Both the position numbers and the translations under genes were made by a program. A stretch of 64,000 nucleotides of DNA, taken from NCBI GenBank assembly GCA_947085045.1, contig CAMTUU010000013.1, forward strand, positions 7,647 to 71,646, read 5' to 3'. Of the stretch, positions 60,973 to 64,000 are shown one piece after another (positions within the stretch are counted from its first letter, which is position 1; the number at the start of each line of letters is the position of its first letter). The DNA comes from Pseudolysinimonas_A sp947085045 (GTDB taxonomy: Bacteria > Actinomycetota > Actinomycetes > Actinomycetales > Microbacteriaceae). The notes beneath the pieces were generated by a model, which did no database searches, was not told the DNA's origin, and saw only the letters and a program-made list of their open reading frames with translations.

Positions 60973-61605
60973 ATGAACGAGATCCAGCAGGCTCTCCTCG
61001 GGATGGCGGCCTCCCCGTGGATCTACGCGGCTCTGTTCCTGCTCGTGGTGGCGGATGCGTTCCTCGTCGTGCTCCCGAGCGAGACACTCGTCGTCGCGCT
61101 CGGCGCCCTCGCGGCGGCGGGCGGTGAACCCTCGGCGCTCCTGCTGGTGCCGGTGGCGGCCGTCGGCGCCCTGGTCGGTGACACGCTGTGCTACCTCATC
61201 GGCACCCGGATCGGCGTCGACCGCTGGGGCTGGCAGCGCCGGGGCCGCATCGCGGCGGCGCTGGCGCGCGCCCGGAGCACGGTGCTCACCCGGCCGACGG
61301 TCCTCATCTTCACGGCCCGCTACATCCCGTACGCCCGGATCGCCGTGAATCTCTCGGCCGGGGCGGTGGGGCTGCCGGTGCGTCGGTTCGTCCCCCTCGC
61401 CGCCGCCGCGGGCACGGCCTGGGCGATCTACAACGTGGCGGTGGGCGCCGTGTTCGGAGCGGCGCTGCCCGGAAACCCGCTGCTGGCGATCGCCCTGTCG
61501 GTCGCCGTCGCGATCGTGCTCGGGATCACGGTCGACCTCGTCACCCAGCGGCTGGCTGCTCGAAAGGCGCCCGGCTGCCAGCACGACGTGGACCGCCCGG
61601 CTTAG
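60973..61605 (+). CDS. DedA-family membrane protein
   Basis: DedA/SNARE-associated membrane protein (210 aa) with helices near 17-37, 40-75, 135-160 and 165-190. The conserved GDTLCYLIGTRIG and FTARYIPYARIAVNLSAGAVGLPVRRF (R-x3-P-x2-R motif) are present. Family members flip undecaprenyl-phosphate or phospholipids across the membrane. Its TAG stop is also the start of the next gene's -10. Confidence 0.9.
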   Translation: MNEIQQALLGMAASPWIYAALFLLVVADAFLVVLPSETLVVALGALAAAGGEPSALLLVPVAAVGALVGDTLCYLIGTRIGVDRWGWQRRGRIAAALARARSTVLTRPTVLIFTARYIPYARIAVNLSAGAVGLPVRRFVPLAAAAGTAWAIYNVAVGAVFGAALPGNPLLAIALSVAVAIVLGITVDLVTQRLAARKAPGCQHDVDRPA

Positions 61606-61614
61606 GCTTTCCGG

Positions 61615-61992
61615 ATGGCCACCCGCGACCTGACCTTCCCCGAGTTCGAATCCACCATCGTCGAACCGGGCGTCGATTCGGGCATCGTGCTCGTCGACTT
61701 CTGGGCCGCGTGGTGCGGGCCGTGCCTCGCGTTCGCTCCGATCTACACGGCGGCGGCCGAGGACAACCCGGATGTCGTGTTCGCCAAGGTGGACACCGAG
61801 GCCAACCCGGAACTGTCGCAGGCGTTCGACATCCGCTCGATCCCGACGCTGATGATCTTCCGCGACGGGATCGGGGTCTTCTCGCAGGCCGGAGCGCTCC
61901 CCCGGCCCGCGCTCGACGACCTGCTGGGTCAGGTGCGGGCGCTCGACATGGACGCCGTGCGCGCAGAGATCGCGCCCCAGGCCACCGCGTAA
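61615..61992 (+). CDS. Thioredoxin
   Basis: Cytoplasmic thioredoxin (125 aa) with WCGPC (Cys34-Cys37) in VDFWAAWCGPCLAF and the cis-Pro in IRSIPTLMIF. The core is followed by about 15 extra residues. The -10 TAGGCT (61603-61608) begins on the dedA stop codon, 6 nt before this ATG, so it is probably leaderless. Confidence 0.93.
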   Translation: MATRDLTFPEFESTIVEPGVDSGIVLVDFWAAWCGPCLAFAPIYTAAAEDNPDVVFAKVDTEANPELSQAFDIRSIPTLMIFRDGIGVFSQAGALPRPALDDLLGQVRALDMDAVRAEIAPQATA

Positions 61993-62001
61993 GCTGGGCG
62001 C

Positions 62002-62193
62002 ATGACCGAGAAGCCGGACGAGACGACCGACACTTCCGCGTCGGACGAGACGAAGCGCAAGTTCCGCGAGGCGCTCGAGCGCAAGAAGCAGAACGCCCAG
62101 AACCGCCCGGGGCACCTCGACGGCGACTCCGCCATCCAGGGCACGCACGGCGCGGCCGGCGGCAAGCGGGAGTTCCGCCGCAAGAGCGGCTGA
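62002..62193 (+). CDS. DUF5302 small protein
   Basis: This 63-residue charged protein has the DUF5302 pattern: acidic start, DETKRKFREALERKKQ (probable helix), then DGDSAIQGTHGAAGGKREFRRKSG. It is actinobacteria-specific; function unknown. TAAGCT (61990-61995) begins on the thioredoxin stop codon, 6 nt before its ATG. Confidence 0.88.
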   Translation: MTEKPDETTDTSASDETKRKFREALERKKQNAQNRPGHLDGDSAIQGTHGAAGGKREFRRKSG

Positions 62194-62247
62194 CGCACGC
62201 CGTCGATCCCGTCGCGGCGGGAGGGATGCGACCGCTACAGTCGTGCC

Positions 62248-62799
62248 ATGTCCGACCCCACGAAGTCGCAGCCCGTCGTTCCCGTCACGAACGCGCCGGC
62301 CGAGCCCGCCGTGACATCGGAAGTCGCGGCTGCTGAGCCCGCCGTCGCACCGCGACTCGCGTCCCAGTCCCCGGTGATCCCGGCCGCCGAGCCGGGTGCG
62401 CCGGTCGCCGTCGAGACGGTGCCGGTCGAGCGCAGAAAGCGCGGGATCGGTGCCTGGTCGTTCGTCCTGGGCCTGCTCACCGCCCTCGTCGACATCGCGT
62501 TCGTCGTCATCCTGGCCGTCACCGTCGCCAGCTTCGTGGGCGGACTCACCGAGGGGGGCTTCGGCGACCTCGGCATCTCCACCGCGATCGGCGGCGCCGG
62601 GCTGGTGCTGCTGGCACTCTTCCTCTTCTTCGGCGGATTCCTGACCGCCGGCCTCGGCGCTCTGCTCGGCCTCCTCGCCCTGCTGAGCGGCCGCGGACGG
62701 GTGCTCGGCTTGTTCGGCCTGCTCTTCTCGACGGGCGCCATCGTCGTGCGCGTGTTGCTCCTTTCGAGCGGCAACTTCGTCCCCGGCCTCGGTGAGTGA
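62248..62799 (+). CDS. Membrane protein with Ala/Pro-rich N-terminus, hypothetical
   Basis: The protein (183 aa) has a disordered Ala/Pro/Val-rich cytoplasmic part (about 1-65) and hydrophobic helices near 69-98, 110-135, 137-155 and 158-175. No family recognised. TACAGT lies 6 nt before the ATG. Its stop lies inside the start of the next gene, so the two are coupled and perhaps related in function. Confidence 0.7.
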   Translation: MSDPTKSQPVVPVTNAPAEPAVTSEVAAAEPAVAPRLASQSPVIPAAEPGAPVAVETVPVERRKRGIGAWSFVLGLLTALVDIAFVVILAVTVASFVGGLTEGGFGDLGISTAIGGAGLVLLALFLFFGGFLTAGLGALLGLLALLSGRGRVLGLFGLLFSTGAIVVRVLLLSSGNFVPGLGE

Positions 62800-63163
62800 C
62801 ATCGCGCCGGTGACCGGAGCCGCGCCGCCGCGCCGCTACGGCTCCGGGGCCACCTCGCTCATCCTCGGCATCCTGCTGGTGCTCGGGGTCGCGCTCTGGC
62901 TCGTGATCGGCTCGGCGCTCTTCCTGGCGCTGGTCTGGGTCTTCCCGGTCGTCGTGACGGGGGCGATCGTGATCGGCAGTGTCCACCTGATCGTCGCGGT
63001 GCTCGCGACCGTGTTCGGGGTGCGGGCGATCGCACGGAATGAGGGCCGGATCACCGGGATCATCGGCCTCGCGCTGACGCTCGCCGCGACCGTCGTCACC
63101 GGCGTCGTCGGCTACCTCTTCGCCCAGACCGCAAGCGCGCTCTCCACCGGTTCCACCTTCTGA
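62792..63163 (+). CDS. Small membrane protein, hypothetical (DUF4190-like)
   Basis: The protein (123 aa) has three or four helices (about 20-42, 48-75, 85-113) and the GATSLILGILLVLG / FGVRAIARNEGRITGIIGLALT pattern seen in DUF4190-type membrane proteins, a tentative match. GTG start at 62792, 8 nt inside the previous gene. Confidence 0.65.
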   Translation: MSDIAPVTGAAPPRRYGSGATSLILGILLVLGVALWLVIGSALFLALVWVFPVVVTGAIVIGSVHLIVAVLATVFGVRAIARNEGRITGIIGLALTLAATVVTGVVGYLFAQTASALSTGSTF

Positions 63164-63468
63164 GGCAACGACCGGCGCTCGGAGGCTCCGTGATGATCCG
63201 GGGGGATGAGCGCGACCTCTCCCCTCCTCACGACGGTCGGCGACGGCGTCTCCCTTCCCGTCACCCTTCCCGGCCGTCTGGTCGCCGTCGGCCTGTGCTC
63301 GGCGGCGTCGCGGTGATCGGCGTCGTGACCGACGAGAGCCTCTCGGAACCGGCGGCGGCCGCCCGCCAGGTCGCGGAGACGCGTGACGAGATCCGGGCGC
63401 TTCGAGCGATGCTCGTGAGACCCCGGCAGATCGGCGCAAGGCAGCCCCCGGTCTCAGTGACACAGAGA
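63164..63468. other. Gap without a convincing gene
   Basis: Several short frames exist here, for example a 36-residue ATG frame at about 63206-63316 and a longer frame that runs into rpsO, but none resembles a known family and none has a clear ribosome site. A decayed gene is possible. No promoter or repeat stands out. Confidence 0.5.
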
Positions 63469-63501
63469 ACGGGCCGCCATCCGAAGAGGATGACGGCCCG
63501 T
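63469..63501 (-). terminator. Terminator of rpsO
   Basis: ACGGGCCGCCATCC (63469-63482) pairs with GGATGACGGCCCGT (63488-63501), 14 bp with one mismatch and a 5-nt loop. It starts 23 bp after the rpsO stop on the minus strand. Confidence 0.85.
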
Positions 63502-63524
63502 CGTGTCGTGCGCTGCGGCGATCG

Positions 63525-63794
63525 TTATCGGCGCAGTCCGAGGCGCTCGATCAGCGAGCGGTAGCGCTCGATGTCGATGTCCTGGAGGTAACCCAGCAGA
63601 CGACGCCGCTGGCCCACGAGGAGGAGCAGACCACGACGCGAGTGGTGGTCGTGCTTGTGCTCCTTCAGGTGCTCCGTGAGGTCTTTGATGCGACGCGTGA
63701 GCATCGCCACCTGAACCTCAGGGGACCCAGTGTCACCGGGGTGGGTTGCGTACTCGTCGATGATCGCCTTCTTGACGTCTGATTCGAGTGCCAT
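63525..63794 (-). CDS. rpsO: 30S ribosomal protein S15
   Basis: S15 (89 aa) binds the central domain of 16S rRNA. The four-helix pattern is clear: IIDEYATHPGDTGSPEVQVAMLT, IKDLTEHLKEHKHDHHSRRGLLLLVGQRRRLLGYL and a C-terminal RYRSLIERLGLRR. Start ATG 63794 with GAGGGG. Confidence 0.98.
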   Translation of the reverse strand: MALESDVKKAIIDEYATHPGDTGSPEVQVAMLTRRIKDLTEHLKEHKHDHHSRRGLLLLVGQRRRLLGYLQDIDIERYRSLIERLGLRR

Positions 63795-63885
63795 AGATGG
63801 GATCCCCTCTCTGCTCGTTGCGCGGCGCTCGCAGCAGGATGCTCGAGCTCTCTTTCTCCGCGGCCGTTAGACGGCAACCTTCAGA

Positions 63886-63931
63886 TACTACCAGCCGAGT
63901 CGACGTCGGCCCGCGCGGGCAGGATCTGCCC
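63886..63931 (-). promoter_or_regulatory. rpsO: rpsO promoter and upstream hairpin
   Basis: TAGTAT (63891-63886) is a good -10 for rpsO, giving a leader of about 85 nt; the -35 is not canonical. Just upstream, GGGCAG/CTGCCC (63917-63931, 3-nt loop) may end a gene that lies mostly outside the window. A frame reading in from 64000 stops near 63882 but is not recognisable. Confidence 0.5.
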
Positions 63932-64000
63932 TGCCGCTGTGAACCCGGCCCGCCGCCGAGCAACGGCGACGGCCCCGGCGATGATGAGGCCCTGACCGAG

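Noticed and set aside
60583..62802. 739-residue minus-strand frame covering dedA, thioredoxin and DUF5302
   Set aside because: The plus-strand genes beneath it have clear family motifs and promoters; this frame is low-complexity.
63190..63564. 124-residue frame upstream of and overlapping rpsO on the other strand
   Set aside because: No domain, Arg-rich composition, runs through the rpsO terminator and into rpsO itself.

Overview
This window is chromosomal DNA of a high-GC Gram-positive bacterium, almost certainly an actinobacterium of the Microbacteriaceae type. The evidence is the very GC-rich codon use, the block infC-rpmI-rplT-trmH-pheST-argCJBDF, the clgR/DUF3046/recA/recX/miaB/miaA/dapF/hflX/lexA neighbourhood, ThyX instead of ThyA, and actinobacterial families (DUF1844, DUF3046, DUF5302, ChiZ-like LysM protein beside lexA). 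No tRNA, rRNA, CRISPR array, prophage or intact insertion sequence was seen. Almost everything is core genome.

Layout. 1-9.8 kb: an edge-truncated 3-methyladenine DNA glycosylase, then the arginine genes argH-argG and argF-argD-argB-argJ-argC, all on the minus strand and largely coupled by ATGA/GTGA overlaps. No argR lies between argF and argG. 9.8-19.1 kb: pheST, a glutamate-type ABC importer (gluABCD), an rRNA/tRNA methyltransferase, rplT, rpmI and infC; infC appears to start at ATC. 19.3-24.3 kb: DUF1844, a membrane protein, SseB-like, hisA(priA)-hisH-hisB-hisC. 24.3-25.6 kb: the SOS pair LysM/lexA with two LexA boxes. 25.6-29.3 kb: a decayed alpha/beta-hydrolase, a LysR regulator and a divergent mesX-mesD pair (DUF1852 plus MetE-core methionine synthase). 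29.4-41.6 kb: hflX, a methyltransferase, dapF, miaA, miaB, recX, recA (with an SOS promoter), DUF3046, clgR, cinA, pgsA, ftsK. 41.7-44.7 kb: a MacAB-like ABC exporter set. 44.8-53.1 kb: RNase J, dapA, a DUF559 remnant, thyX, small redox and envelope genes, dapB. 53.1-64 kb: an acetyltransferase, a histidine phosphatase, an M16 peptidase, a TetR gene with a remarkably structured leader, an aldo/keto reductase, pnp, a DedA/thioredoxin/DUF5302 series, and rpsO.

How the genes work together. Arginine, histidine, lysine/diaminopimelate (dapA, dapB, dapF) and methionine (MesD) pathways are represented, next to translation (PheST, IF3, L35, L20, S15), tRNA modification (MiaA, MiaB), RNA turnover (RNase J, PNPase) and the LexA/RecA damage response. 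The dominant regulatory style is leaderless transcription: about nineteen genes carry a TANNNT box 6-7 nt before the start codon, and in three cases the box reuses the stop codon of the gene upstream. The best candidate for something undescribed is the roughly 145-nt leader of the TetR gene (55720-55870). It holds four consecutive perfect inverted repeats with repeated arms that can pair in more than one way, right after a palindromic operator.
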